From: Confluentibacter flavum
Lineage (GTDB): Bacteria > Bacteroidota > Bacteroidia > Flavobacteriales > Flavobacteriaceae
Length of the DNA: 64,000 bases
Reading direction: 5' to 3'
Assembly: GCF_002843175.1 (NCBI RefSeq)
Contig: NZ_PJEO01000027.1
Coordinates: forward strand, 1 to 64,000
Shown here: piece by piece, positions 24,730 through 34,394 of the stretch
Numbering within the stretch: the stretch's first letter is position 1
How the letters are laid out: every line of letters begins with the position of its first letter
Made by a program: the position numbers and the translations under genes
The notes under the pieces: generated by a model
The model's database searches: none
What the model was told of the DNA's origin: nothing
What the model saw: the letters and a program-made list of their open reading frames with translations, nothing else

Positions 24730-25107
24730 ATGGGAAAATTGATAAAAAACGATATAAATACTGAAAAACTATTAGTTAAAGAGCTTAAGAATAGCAATGA
24801 AAAAGCCTTTCGTAAACTTTTTGACTCATATCGAAATGACCTCTATAAATTCAGTTTAAGCATGGTTTGTTCAAAGGATTATGCTGAAGAAATAGTTCAG
24901 GACGTTTTTATGAAAGTATGGATCAAACGAGAATCCTTAAACCCTGAAATGTCGTTTAAGTCTTACCTATTTATAATTACCCGAAACAAAAACATAAAAT
25001 TTCTAAAAAAAGCTCATTTTACAAAGGGTAGAGATGAATATTTACCGATTCCTCAGAAGCAAATAAACCTGGTAGAAGGAATATATGAACAAAACAATGG
25101 TTATTAA
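24730..25107 (+). pseudogene. Chimera: ECF sigma factor N-terminus fused in frame to a SusD C-terminal tail
   Basis: Residues 1 to about 94 (from ATG 24730) are sigma-70 region 2 of an ECF factor (EKAFRKLFDSYRNDLYKFSL, YAEEIVQDVFMKVWIKRESL, SYLFIITRNKNIKFLKK). At base 25012 the frame passes without interruption into AHFTKGRDEYLPIPQKQINL and VEGIYEQNNGY, which is the terminal 31 residues of a SusD protein; compare AQFTEGKDEYFPIPQAQIDL at the end of the PUL B SusD (58990-60714). Sigma region 4 is missing, so it cannot be a working sigma factor. The junction records a deletion that removed the rest of the sigma gene, probably an anti-sigma gene, a SusC gene and most of a SusD gene. The GH32 gene following it (6 bases) survived. 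Confidence 0.85.
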
Positions 25108-25113
25108 TCTAAT

Positions 25114-26664
25114 ATGATCAGAACTAATATGAAATATGTACTATTCAATTTAATCCTACTCCTAGTTTATCAGGTAGTTGCACAGGAAAAAGAGAAAATC
25201 AAGGATCCTTTTCGTCTAGATTACAAAAAGGTATATGAAAATATGCATTATGATCAACCTTTAAGACCTCAAGTCCATTACACCCCAATTACAGGACAAA
25301 TAGCAGATCCTACGGGTTTGATAAGGTACAAGGGAAAGTATCATCTTTTTTATATGTTTGATGAATGGTCTAAATCACGACGAGACAATAAAGGTTGGGG
25401 TCATGCTACAAGTGATGATATTATTTATTGGGAGCAACATCCTCCAATTACAAATACTGTAATAGATAACGCACCTGGAAGCGGAAGTGGTATTGTCGAT
25501 TGGAACAATTCACTGGGATTAAGACAAGGTGTAGAAAGAACCATGGTGGTTTTCTACACGGACTATGGTAGGGGACCCTCTTTAGCATTTAGTACAGATG
25601 CGGGGAAAACATGGGTCAGACATGCGAAAAACCCGTTACTTCCTATAAAAGAAGGATTTAGAGACCCAGTGGTTTTTTGGTACAAACCGGATAGGTCTTG
25701 GCGGATGGTAATATATGAAGAACCGGGGATTTCATTTTATAGATCAGACAATCTTACGGATTGGAGTTTTCTTAGTAAAATGGACGGCTTCTATGAATGT
25801 CCAGATTTGATGCAAATACCTGTAGATGGTAATGAGGAAAATAAAAAATGGGTTCTTATTGATGGAAACGGTTCGTACTACATAGGTGAATTTGATGGGA
25901 CCAAATTTATTCCTGAGAGTAAAAAACAACCACTTAGTCAACTAGCATACTTGAATAAAGGCGAAAAGAATACCAGCTATTCTACAAAAGATGTTTATGC
26001 TACCCAATCATGGAAACAGTCTTATGAAGGTGATGGGCCTTTTTACCAATTAGCATTTATGATGATAAAGGGGGCCCCTGATCATGACAGAACTTGGAGT
26101 CAACAACTTATTTTTCCGGTTGAACTTACTTTGAAGACCATTAACAATGAAGTGAAATTTTGTAGAAACCCAATTTCAGGAATAAAAAAGCTACGATATG
26201 ATCCTAAATTTTGGAAGGACATATCTGTGAAGCCTGAAGATAACCCTTTGGAGCAAATCGACGGTGACGTGTTTGAAATTATATCAGAAATAAATTTAGG
26301 TAGTGCTAAAGAAATAGTTTTTGATATAAGGGGAGAAAAAGCTGTGTACAACATAGATAAACAGCAATTGGTTTTTATGGAGAGTGTGGCTAAGGTCATC
26401 CCAACAGAAAATAAAATAAAGATCAGGTTCATTGTTGATCGAAACTCGATAGAAATCTATATTAATCATGGAGAGATCACATTTACGCGACTCTTTTATC
26501 CAGAATTGTCCAATATGGATTTAAGTTTAACTTCTGTGGGTGGTGAATTCAAAATCGACAATATGGAAGTTTATAGGTTAGAATCTATTTGGTTAAAACG
26601 GGAACAGGAACTAGGGTACAAGAGAAAATCAGTAAATTATGCAATACCTAATGATAAAAGATAG
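25114..26664 (+). CDS. GH32 enzyme, paralogue of the first PUL B GH32
   Basis: A 516-residue exported GH32 protein (signal peptide ending near VVAQ). ATG 25129 (MKYVLFN) is an alternative start that gives a cleaner signal. Motifs are ITGQIADPTG (Asp65) in place of WMNDPNG, FRDPVVFW and FYECPDL with the acid/base Glu. Propeller and C-terminal sandwich (IVDRNSIEIYINHG) are complete. It is strikingly similar over its whole length to 57341-58876, including YENMHY, NAPGSGSGIVDWNN and the C-terminal ESIWLKREQELGY. Its upstream neighbours were deleted (SusD tail fused to a sigma factor), so its promoter is uncertain. Probably a periplasmic fructan oligosaccharide hydrolase. Confidence 0.88.
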   Translation: MIRTNMKYVLFNLILLLVYQVVAQEKEKIKDPFRLDYKKVYENMHYDQPLRPQVHYTPITGQIADPTGLIRYKGKYHLFYMFDEWSKSRRDNKGWGHATSDDIIYWEQHPPITNTVIDNAPGSGSGIVDWNNSLGLRQGVERTMVVFYTDYGRGPSLAFSTDAGKTWVRHAKNPLLPIKEGFRDPVVFWYKPDRSWRMVIYEEPGISFYRSDNLTDWSFLSKMDGFYECPDLMQIPVDGNEENKKWVLIDGNGSYYIGEFDGTKFIPESKKQPLSQLAYLNKGEKNTSYSTKDVYATQSWKQSYEGDGPFYQLAFMMIKGAPDHDRTWSQQLIFPVELTLKTINNEVKFCRNPISGIKKLRYDPKFWKDISVKPEDNPLEQIDGDVFEIISEINLGSAKEIVFDIRGEKAVYNIDKQQLVFMESVAKVIPTENKIKIRFIVDRNSIEIYINHGEITFTRLFYPELSNMDLSLTSVGGEFKIDNMEVYRLESIWLKREQELGYKRKSVNYAIPNDKR

Positions 26665-26804
26665 CAATTAATACTTTTGTTCAACTATAACAGCATTTTT
26701 TATGTAAACCTCCTATTATAAAAATCAAAAAGGGTTTGGAGAAATGTCTAGCACCTCCAATGAAAAATATTTACTAATTGCCCACTTCCAAAAAACAATT
26801 TTAT

Positions 26805-28385
26805 ATGAATAATTCACAGGAAAAAAACTCAAGTGCCAATACATTTACAAGGCGAAAACTAATATTAAGAGCAACGGCTTTGGCCGCTGGTTTGACAATA
26901 ATACCTAAAGAAATATTTGCTTCAGGTAGTTGGTTATTCAATAACGATATTAATGGGGGCGTTCCTAATAGTTTAACTCAAGATAAGCAATTTATGAATA
27001 GAGACTTTTTGCTTCATAATCAAGCTGCAAAAACATTGTATCATGAATATGCAAAAAAAATGCCCATTATAGATTTTCACTGTCATCTTTCACCCTTTGA
27101 AATAGCAACCAATAGAAAATTCAATAATCTGACGGAACTTTGGCTAGAAGGTGATCATTATAAAATGCGTGCAATGCGTGCGAACGGAGTAGATGAAAAT
27201 TTTATCACTGGTAATGCTTCCGATTTCGAAAAGTTCGTTAAATGGGCAGAAACTGTTCCCTATACCCTAATGAACCCACTTTATCATTGGACACATCTTG
27301 AATTAAAACGATACTTCGGAATCGATACAATTTTAAATCCTTCCACTGCAAAGGAAATATATAATGAAGCAACTTCTCTTCTCCAGACGGAGGAGTATAG
27401 GGCCAAACATCTGATCAAGAAAATGAACGTTGAGATTGTTTGTACAACGGACGACCCTATCGATGACCTTAAATACCATAAACAGATTGTTGATCAGGGT
27501 TATTCCGTAAAAGTGTTACCAGCCTGGAGGCCTGATAAGGCTATGGCCGCTGAAAATCCAGAAGAATACAACACATATCTTGACAAATTATCAAAAGTTT
27601 CTGGAATCGATATTTCAGGATACGAAAATCTTCTAAAGGCTCTTAAAATAAGACAGACGTTCTTTAATTCAATGGGGTGTAAACTTTCCGACCATGGCAT
27701 AGAGAATTTTTATACAGAGAAGTATACCAATAAAGAGATAAATGATATTTTCAATAAAATACGAACCGGAAATCATCCTACCGAACTAGAGCTCTTGAAG
27801 TTCAAATCGGCATTGTTTTACCAATTTGCCGTGATGAACCATGACTTTGGTTGGACTCAACAATTCCATGTTGGTGCAATTAGGAATAATAACACTAGAA
27901 TGTTGAAGCTTATTGGAACCGATAAAGGTTATGATTCTATTGGTGGTTTTGATATCGCCAAGGGGATGTCAATATTTTTGAATCGTCTCGAGTTAAATGA
28001 AAAACTTACAAAAACCATAGTTTACAATATTAATCCGAGCGATAATGAACTTATGGCAACGATGGTCGGCAATTTCAATGACGGGCTAATTCCTGGCAAG
28101 ATGCAGTTTGGTTCGGCGTGGTGGTTCAATGACCAGAAGGATGGTATGCAGGCACAAGTAAAAGCATTGTCAAACATGGGATTGTTAGGGCGGTTTGTTG
28201 GGATGACAACAGATTCCAGAAGTTTCCTTTCCTATACTAGGCATGAGTATTTCCGAAGGATACTCTGTAATCTTATTGGAACAGACATTGAAAACGGGGA
28301 GCTTCCTGCCGATATGAAAATGTTAGGGGAAATGATCGAGGGAATCTGCTACTATAACGCAAAAAGATATTTTGAGTTTGGGTAG
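26805..28385 (+). CDS. uxaC: Uronate (glucuronate) isomerase with an N-terminal Tat-type signal
   Basis: About 526 residues from ATG 26805. From residue about 55 onward it is a normal UxaC (PF02614): FLLHNQAAKTLYHEYAKKMP, IDFHCHLSP with the metal-binding HxH, TTDDPIDDLKYH, FGWTQQFHVGAIRNNNTR and TTDSRSFLSYTRHEYFRR. UxaC converts D-glucuronate to fructuronate (galacturonate to tagaturonate) and is normally cytoplasmic. Here it carries an extra N-terminal segment, FTRRKLILRATALAAGLTII followed by PKEIFASG, which reads as a twin-arginine signal. No other uronate genes are in the window. A terminator follows. The family call is secure, while export is an inference from the leader. Confidence 0.9.
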   Translation: MNNSQEKNSSANTFTRRKLILRATALAAGLTIIPKEIFASGSWLFNNDINGGVPNSLTQDKQFMNRDFLLHNQAAKTLYHEYAKKMPIIDFHCHLSPFEIATNRKFNNLTELWLEGDHYKMRAMRANGVDENFITGNASDFEKFVKWAETVPYTLMNPLYHWTHLELKRYFGIDTILNPSTAKEIYNEATSLLQTEEYRAKHLIKKMNVEIVCTTDDPIDDLKYHKQIVDQGYSVKVLPAWRPDKAMAAENPEEYNTYLDKLSKVSGIDISGYENLLKALKIRQTFFNSMGCKLSDHGIENFYTEKYTNKEINDIFNKIRTGNHPTELELLKFKSALFYQFAVMNHDFGWTQQFHVGAIRNNNTRMLKLIGTDKGYDSIGGFDIAKGMSIFLNRLELNEKLTKTIVYNINPSDNELMATMVGNFNDGLIPGKMQFGSAWWFNDQKDGMQAQVKALSNMGLLGRFVGMTTDSRSFLSYTRHEYFRRILCNLIGTDIENGELPADMKMLGEMIEGICYYNAKRYFEFG

Positions 28386-28446
28386 TACCTGTGTAATATC
28401 TAATTTACAATAATCAAGAAAGTTAGTTTGAGTTTAGTTTTTTTAG

Positions 28447-28481
28447 AGCGGAACAGGATAAATTTCATGTTCCGCTTTTTT
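28447..28481 (+). terminator. Rho-independent terminator after uxaC
   Basis: AGCGGAACA (28447-28455) pairs with TGTTCCGCT (28468-28476), followed by TTTTT. Confidence 0.85.
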
Positions 28482-28685
28482 AAATACTTAGAATACATCT
28501 ATCTGTTTAGAAAATATTGACCCACATTCAACAGGTTTGATGATCAGGTCCAAAAGAGGTATAGTTCTAATTGCCTTTAGTTGCTCTTTGACAACAATTT
28601 ATGCCTTTAAATCGATTTATGGATAAAATGGAAAAGCTGCATTCAAGGTTCTAACGCAATAAACGTTGCTTTTTTTTGTTTGATA

Positions 28686-29689
28686 CTAAGCTACATTTTT
28701 TAGTTCAAAATACATAATTTCTTTGGGAGTTTTATAACCAATAATTTTACGAGGTCTATTGTTAAGTTTTTCTTGAATTTTCATGAGTAATTTTTCATCA
28801 ATTTGATTAAAATCTGTTCCTTTCGGGAGGTATCTTCTAATGAGCCCATTTGTGTTTTCATTCGTTCCTCTTTCCCAAGAGGAGTAGGGATGTGCAACGA
28901 AAATTTTCATACAAGTATTTTGTGTTATTTTTTCGTGCCTGACCATTTCAATTCTGTTGTCGTAAGTCATGGATTTTTTAAAAATGATATTTAATTGATT
29001 TAGTTTTTCAGAAAACATTTTAGCGACTTCGTCTGCTTTTTTAGAGTTTAGTTTGATAATAATAGTATATCTGGCTTTTCGTTCTACAATGGTTCCGATG
29101 TCACTTTTAGGATTCTTTCCAGTGATTAGATCACCCTCCCAATGACCAATTTCAATTCTATCTTCAATATGGTTTGGCCTTTTGTCAATACTGACTTGGT
29201 TGATTATTTTGCTACCTGTTTCACGTCTTTTTTTAGGAGTTCTTCGTCTTGTTTTTTTACGCACCAGTAGTTTGATCAGTTTTTTGTTTAAACTTGCTTG
29301 TGGTCTTGTGTAAATGTGTTTGTAGATAGCTTCATGAGAAATGGACATTATGGGATCATTAGGATATAGTTCTTTAATTCTTCCAGAGATTTGCTCTGGG
29401 GTCCATTCTGATAAAAGTCCTTTATAGACAAAATGTTTTAATGGTTTATAGGTGCTATTTTGTCTAGATTTCTTTTGTTTAAATAATCATCTTTAGCACA
29501 CTAATGCGATAAATCTGCGTCGTATTTATCCTTGGGATCACTGACCCATTTGTTTATTTCTCTAAAGATTGTGGATCATGATCTTTTGAGCTGTTTAACG
29601 ATGTAAGCTTTGGATCTATTTTGGTTTAAAAGCGTCTCTATTTGGACTTTTTCTTTTAAGGTAAGCCGTCGGTGTTTTTTTACTTCCAT
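28686..29689 (-). pseudogene. IS30-family transposase, two stops and a frameshift
   Basis: Read from 29689 leftward it starts MEVKKHRRLTLKEKVQIETL, a normal IS30 N-terminal HTH. It then meets an in-frame TGA (after KQLKRS), a TAG (in the SHWCAKD position) and a frameshift near RNLDK/STYKPLKH. The last 220 codons (29348-28686) are open and contain the IS30 catalytic core (IGHWEGDLITG, TYDNRIEM, YSSWERGTNENTNGLIRRYL). The normal TFDNG motif reads TYDNR here. It cannot make a full transposase. Confidence 0.88.
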
Positions 29690-29738
29690 TATAACAAATC
29701 TATTAATTTAGATTTGTTGCGTTAATTTATTGAATAGA

Positions 29739-30293
29739 GCTCTCAGTTATCGAGACATTGAATAACTCTTAGCCATAAGAGGAATTAAAGTAGATCATGC
29801 GACCATTCAGCGTTGGGTATTTAAGTTTACTCCACTTGTAGAATTGCAGTTCAGGAAAAGAAAAGAGTTGGTTGGGAGAAGATGGAGAATGGATGAGACT
29901 TATATAAAAGTAAAAGGTGAGTGGTGCTATTTATATAGAGCTGTTGATAAAGAAGGTAATACAGTGGACTTTCTTTTAACAAAAAGAAGACAGCGTATAT
30001 CAGCTCATAAATTCTTAATTAAAGCTATGACGAATAATGGCAAGCTAGAACTTATAAATATAGATAAGAGTGGAGCCAATGGATCAGCAATAAAACTATA
30101 CAACCTAAGAAACCATTCTAGAATACAGATAAGGCAATGTAAATACCTAAACAACATAGTAGAACAAGATCATCGTATGATTAAGTGGCGGATTGTACAA
30201 GGTTTGGGATTTAAAGAATTTGAATCAGCCAAGCGAACCATAGCCGGCATAGAAATAGTAAGAATGATAAAGAAAGGCCAACTGTCGAATTAA
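29739..30293 (+). pseudogene. IS6-family transposase, 5'-truncated with an in-frame stop
   Basis: It reads ALSYRDIE, stop (TAA 29763-29765), LLAIRGIKVDHATIQRWVFK and then an open stretch from about 29844. The DDE residues are present: WRMDETYIKVKGEW, INIDKSGANGSA and VEQDHRMIKWRI. About 30 N-terminal codons are missing at the boundary with the IS30 pseudogene. A TTG at 29844 could start the 149-residue open part, but without the HTH it would be inactive. Confidence 0.85.
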
Positions 30294-30375
30294 AAATCAT
30301 TTATTTCCCTGGTAGTTTAAAAGCTAAAACCATTTTAAGCTTTCCATGCTTATTTCTAACAGATGCGACAGAACC

Positions 30376-31126
30376 AGGTATTTACATTATATGTGAATAT
30401 CTGACAAAATTTAGTAACATTTTGATATCAACCACATCTTAATTTTTTGATATCAACACCTTAATATCACCAAAAAGATTACATCCTAATTTAGAGGTAA
30501 AATTCGATATGAATTTTAAAAATATGTTTTTATTGAAATAATGATAAATTCATTTGTCCAAAAAAAAATAATACAAAGCGTTAAACAAAATAATTATATC
30601 AAGTTTGATATGGCTTTTTTATACCATTATTTTGAAGTCAAAATAAAAACTGAAATTAAAAATTTTCTTTATGCAACATAATTTTTGATGTGTCTTTAGC
30701 CATACGTTCACATAACCGCTTATTTCAATAATATTCAATTTATTATTGCAAGCCCATTATTTGGGTGATTTAAAAACATTTGTAATTATTTCATTTACTT
30801 GGTAACATGATTACAATTGAGTGTTCTTAATTACAATCCCTTTCATTTTTCATAATTATTGCATCATAGTTCAATGTCCTTGTAACATTAATTAGTATTC
30901 AAAATTTAGAAAGTAAATAATTTTATCCTTGTGAATGGTATTCTATATAAGATGTTAAATGAAACTAGCAACAATGATTAAAGAGTAGATCTATTTAGTG
31001 GTCTAACTTCAATGTGCTAATTATTAGCATCGCCATTGGTTTAGTTTTTACAATTTTAAGGTTCATTTATACAAAAAAAATTCTTTTAAAATGAACAGGT
31101 TTATAGTTAACTAACAATTAAAAATT
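30376..31126. other. Long AT-rich regulatory region upstream of cluster C
   Basis: 750 bases without a supported gene. It contains two perfect copies of the palindrome TTGATATCAA (30422-30431 and 30447-30456) and a related inverted repeat (30596-30611), listed separately. It must carry the promoter for the SusC gene at 31127. Confidence 0.45.
30422..30611. promoter_or_regulatory. Cluster of TTGATATCAA palindromes, possible operator array
   Basis: TTGATATCAA occurs at 30422-30431 and 30447-30456, 25 bases apart, inside an imperfect direct repeat (TTTTGATATCAAC...CTTAAT). ATATCAA-GT-TTGATAT at 30596-30611 has the same half-sites. They lie about 520-700 bases upstream of the cluster C SusC. In such AT-rich DNA, chance is possible. 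Confidence 0.3.
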
Positions 31127-34100
31127 ATGAAAAAAAAGAACTACATTATTTTAGACCTCATTTCTTTTGCTGATTTAAGTCTTTTAATTAAAATAAGGAA
31201 ATTATCTTTCTTTCTTTTATTAGGAATTACAATTTTACATACTAATTCTATTTATTCTATAGGCTCAAAATCCTTCAGTACTTATGACAAAAGTATCCCT
31301 AATAATTCGTTTATTAAAGATGGAGAAAAATTAGACTTAGCAGAACAATCGGATACTTACATTATTCAAAATTTCAAGTTAAATGGTACTATAACAGATT
31401 CCAATGGACAGCCATTACCTGGAGCAAATATACTTGAAAAAGGCACTAATAATGGTGTTGTTTCAGATTTTAATGGCAATTATTCAATTGAACTAACTAC
31501 TAGTTCTGCTGTCATTGTGGTTTCTTATATAGGTTTTACTAGTCAAGAAATTAGTGTGAATAACCAATCTTCTATAAATGTAATATTAAGTGAAGATGCT
31601 TCCAATTTGGATGAGGTGGTAATAGTAGGTTACGGTTCTCAAAAAAGAAAGGATGTTACTGGGTCAGTATCATCCGTTAGTATTGGTGAGATTGAGGATG
31701 TGTCTACCTCTCGAATTGATCAAGCAATAATTGGTAAGGTGGCAGGGATGCAGATAATTCCTTCAACTGGTGAGCCAGGAGCTGATCCTATAATTAGGAT
31801 AAGGGGTGTTGGAAGTATATCAGCCAGTCCTAATCCATTATTTGTAGTCGATGGATTTCCAATTGGCAGTATTGAGACATTAAATCCCAACGATATTGAA
31901 AGTATTGATGTTTTAAAAGATGCTTCAGCAACAGCAATTTATGGTTCAAGAGGAGCAAATGGAGTAATTATAATCACGACAAAAAGAGGGAAAGTTGGAG
32001 AGTCAACAATTACATTTAGCAATTACTTCGGATGGCAAAATGTTGAAAAAACGCCCAAAATGATGAATGCTATGCAACAAGCACAGTATCATTTTGATGG
32101 ACTTAGAAACAGGAATTTGGATGAAGGAAACGACATTTCTGGGCCACCAGCTAATTGGAGAAGAAGTGTGCCTACAGATGTATTAGATGTTTTGGAAGGT
32201 CGAAATACATATGATGTTGATGTCTTGGATGTAGTTTTGCAAACGGCTCCTCAAAGTCAATATCAACTATCTGCAACTGGCGGGAGTGAGAATGTTAGGT
32301 ATGCAATAAGTGGGGAATATTTAAATCAAGAAGGATTGGTATTGAATAGTAATTTTGACAGGTATTCCTTTAGAGCCAATTTAGATGCTAAGCTTTCTGA
32401 CAAGATTACCGCTAAAATCAACTTAAATCCAACATATTCAGACAAAAATGCCTTAAGGACCACTGGAAATCAAGGTACTGGTATATTGGGGAGTGCGATG
32501 GCTACGCATAATTACTACCCATTATTGGATGAAAATGGTGAATATTTTGAATTTATTGGCTTAGGAGCTATTGCGAACTTCAGGAACCCTTTAGCGGTTG
32601 CAAATGAATATAAAAATAATCAAAAGAATTTCCGTTTTCTTGGAAATATTGAATTAAAATATGAAATTATTAATGGCTTTAATCTTAAAGTCATGGCGGG
32701 ATCTAGCATTCTTAATAATAGAAGAATGACTTTTATACCACAGCTACCTGTTTTTTTCAATAACCCTCCTGAAGGAAGTGATGACACATTTTCAAGCTTA
32801 AATTGGATTACCGAAACAACCCTGGATTATAATAAGAGTTTTGGAAAGCATTCTATTGCTGGTCTTATAGGTTATACTACTCAAAAGGAAAGAGGTCATT
32901 TAAACTTTTTAGAAAGCAATCAATTCTCAAACAATTTGGTTCAAACCTTAAGTGCTGTTGGTGGACAGATTACTAATGGTACATCTGAAATTTATGAATG
33001 GTCATTATTATCCTATTTAGCAAGATTAAATTATAATTATGATAGTAAATATTATTTAACAGGCTCGATAAGAACTGATGGGTCTTCGCGATTTGGAAAG
33101 AATAAAAAATATGGTGTATTTCCATCAGTCGCACTATCATGGAGATTATCACAGGAAGAATTTTTTAAAAAGGTTGATTTTGTCAATGAATTAAAACTAC
33201 GAACTAGTTATGGTGAAACTGGAAACAATAATATAGGTAACTATCAACAATTCGCAACCATTGATTATTTAATCTATCCTTTAGGCGGAAATTCAATTGG
33301 AGGTTATGGGCCGGAAAGGTTATCAAATCCTAACTTGACATGGGAAAAACAGCAATCTATTAATATTGGTATGGATGCTAGTTTCTTTGATAATCGTTTA
33401 TCATTAACGATAGATTATTTTAGGTCAAGAAATAAAGATTTATTATTAAATGTAAATATTCCTTCAATTACAGGATTTAGTAATTCCTTACAAAATATTG
33501 GAGAAGTTGAGAATAAAGGTTGGGAGTTTTTATTTAGCACAGTAAATCTAAACGGCCAATTTAAATGGACGACAAATTTTAATATTTCCACTTCAAAAAA
33601 CAAAGTAGTTAAACTTGGTCCAGAAGGAGATCCAATTTTTTCTGGGACTAATGTTACAATGATAGGTCAGCCAATCGGAATGTTTTATGGATTGATAGCC
33701 GACGGTATTTTTTTGAATCAGGCTGAATTAGATAAAGGACCTATATATAACCCAGGAGCTAATGATGAATCCAGACTTGGCGACATAAGATTTAAAGATG
33801 TTAGTGGTCCTGATGGTGTGCCTGACGGAATTGTTAATAGTTTTGATAATACCATTATGGGATCCCCTTACCCAGATTTTTATTATGGGATGACCAATAA
33901 TTTCAATTATAAGAATTTTAATTTAAGCGTTAGTTTTCAAGGAGTTAAAGGTAATCAAATTTATCTTAATTCACGTGGAGCTGGCAATAGCACTAGATCA
34001 CGGGTTAGGGGGTATGCTTCATTATTTAATTATTGGAAGTCTGAAGCAGACCCTGGTGATGGAGTCACTCCAAGACCAAACGATGCACCAACGGGAGGTG

Positions 34101-34375
34101 TAAGAGTTGCTAGTAGTAGATATTTAGATACGGGCTCGTACTTAAGGATTAACAACATTACTTTAGGGTATTCATTGCCTAAGGAAGTTGTTCAAAAAAT
34201 AAATTTAAAATCCGTTAGATTTTATATAAATGCCGTCAATCCTTTTTTGATTACCGATAATACAGCTTTTAATCCAGATGTAAGCAATTTGAGTGATCCA
34301 TTGAGACCAGGCAATGAATCAAATGATTACCCCTTAGCGAAAAGTATAAATTTTGGTACAAATATTTCTTTTTAA
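31127..34375 (+). CDS. SusC-family TonB-dependent transporter (cluster C)
   Basis: A 1082-residue outer-membrane transporter. It has a long N-terminal region before the signal core (LSFFLLLGITILHTNSIYS, about 28-46), a linker, the carboxypeptidase-regulatory-like domain (about 85-165, LNGTITDSNGQPLPGANI), the plug (LDEVVIVGYGSQKRKDVTGS; LFVVDGFPIGSIETLNPNDI; ATAIYGSRGANGVIIITTKRG) and the beta-barrel, ending in NFGTNISF. It is a different subgroup from the PUL A/B SusC proteins (VDGFP rather than IDGVP), so its substrate probably differs. It overlaps or abuts the SusD gene that follows and heads the row of plus-strand genes to 50397. Confidence 0.93.
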   Translation: MKKKNYIILDLISFADLSLLIKIRKLSFFLLLGITILHTNSIYSIGSKSFSTYDKSIPNNSFIKDGEKLDLAEQSDTYIIQNFKLNGTITDSNGQPLPGANILEKGTNNGVVSDFNGNYSIELTTSSAVIVVSYIGFTSQEISVNNQSSINVILSEDASNLDEVVIVGYGSQKRKDVTGSVSSVSIGEIEDVSTSRIDQAIIGKVAGMQIIPSTGEPGADPIIRIRGVGSISASPNPLFVVDGFPIGSIETLNPNDIESIDVLKDASATAIYGSRGANGVIIITTKRGKVGESTITFSNYFGWQNVEKTPKMMNAMQQAQYHFDGLRNRNLDEGNDISGPPANWRRSVPTDVLDVLEGRNTYDVDVLDVVLQTAPQSQYQLSATGGSENVRYAISGEYLNQEGLVLNSNFDRYSFRANLDAKLSDKITAKINLNPTYSDKNALRTTGNQGTGILGSAMATHNYYPLLDENGEYFEFIGLGAIANFRNPLAVANEYKNNQKNFRFLGNIELKYEIINGFNLKVMAGSSILNNRRMTFIPQLPVFFNNPPEGSDDTFSSLNWITETTLDYNKSFGKHSIAGLIGYTTQKERGHLNFLESNQFSNNLVQTLSAVGGQITNGTSEIYEWSLLSYLARLNYNYDSKYYLTGSIRTDGSSRFGKNKKYGVFPSVALSWRLSQEEFFKKVDFVNELKLRTSYGETGNNNIGNYQQFATIDYLIYPLGGNSIGGYGPERLSNPNLTWEKQQSINIGMDASFFDNRLSLTIDYFRSRNKDLLLNVNIPSITGFSNSLQNIGEVENKGWEFLFSTVNLNGQFKWTTNFNISTSKNKVVKLGPEGDPIFSGTNVTMIGQPIGMFYGLIADGIFLNQAELDKGPIYNPGANDESRLGDIRFKDVSGPDGVPDGIVNSFDNTIMGSPYPDFYYGMTNNFNYKNFNLSVSFQGVKGNQIYLNSRGAGNSTRSRVRGYASLFNYWKSEADPGDGVTPRPNDAPTGGVRVASSRYLDTGSYLRINNITLGYSLPKEVVQKINLKSVRFYINAVNPFLITDNTAFNPDVSNLSDPLRPGNESNDYPLAKSINFGTNISF

Positions 34376-34394
34376 TTTTTTAAAAAATAACGAT

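Larger units (their letters stand above)
28647..30375. mobile_element. IS6-like element interrupted by an IS30-like element (nested, both broken)
   Basis: GGTTCTAACGCA at 28647-28658 and the reverse complement of 30364-30375 (GGTTCTGTCGCA) agree at 10 of 12 positions and resemble IS6-type ends. The right part holds an IS6 transposase remnant (29739-30293, plus), whose 5' end is cut off exactly where the IS30 pseudogene (28686-29689, minus) and its flank end. TAACGCAAYAAA-like ends at about 28652 and 29713-29724 may belong to the IS30 copy. No target duplication is visible at the outer ends. The reading that the IS30 copy jumped into the IS6 copy is inference. Confidence 0.5.

Noticed and set aside
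28639-30383. 8-bp target duplication around the IS6-like ends
   Set aside because: Bases left of 28647 (GCATTCAA) and right of 30375 (AGGTATTT) do not match.
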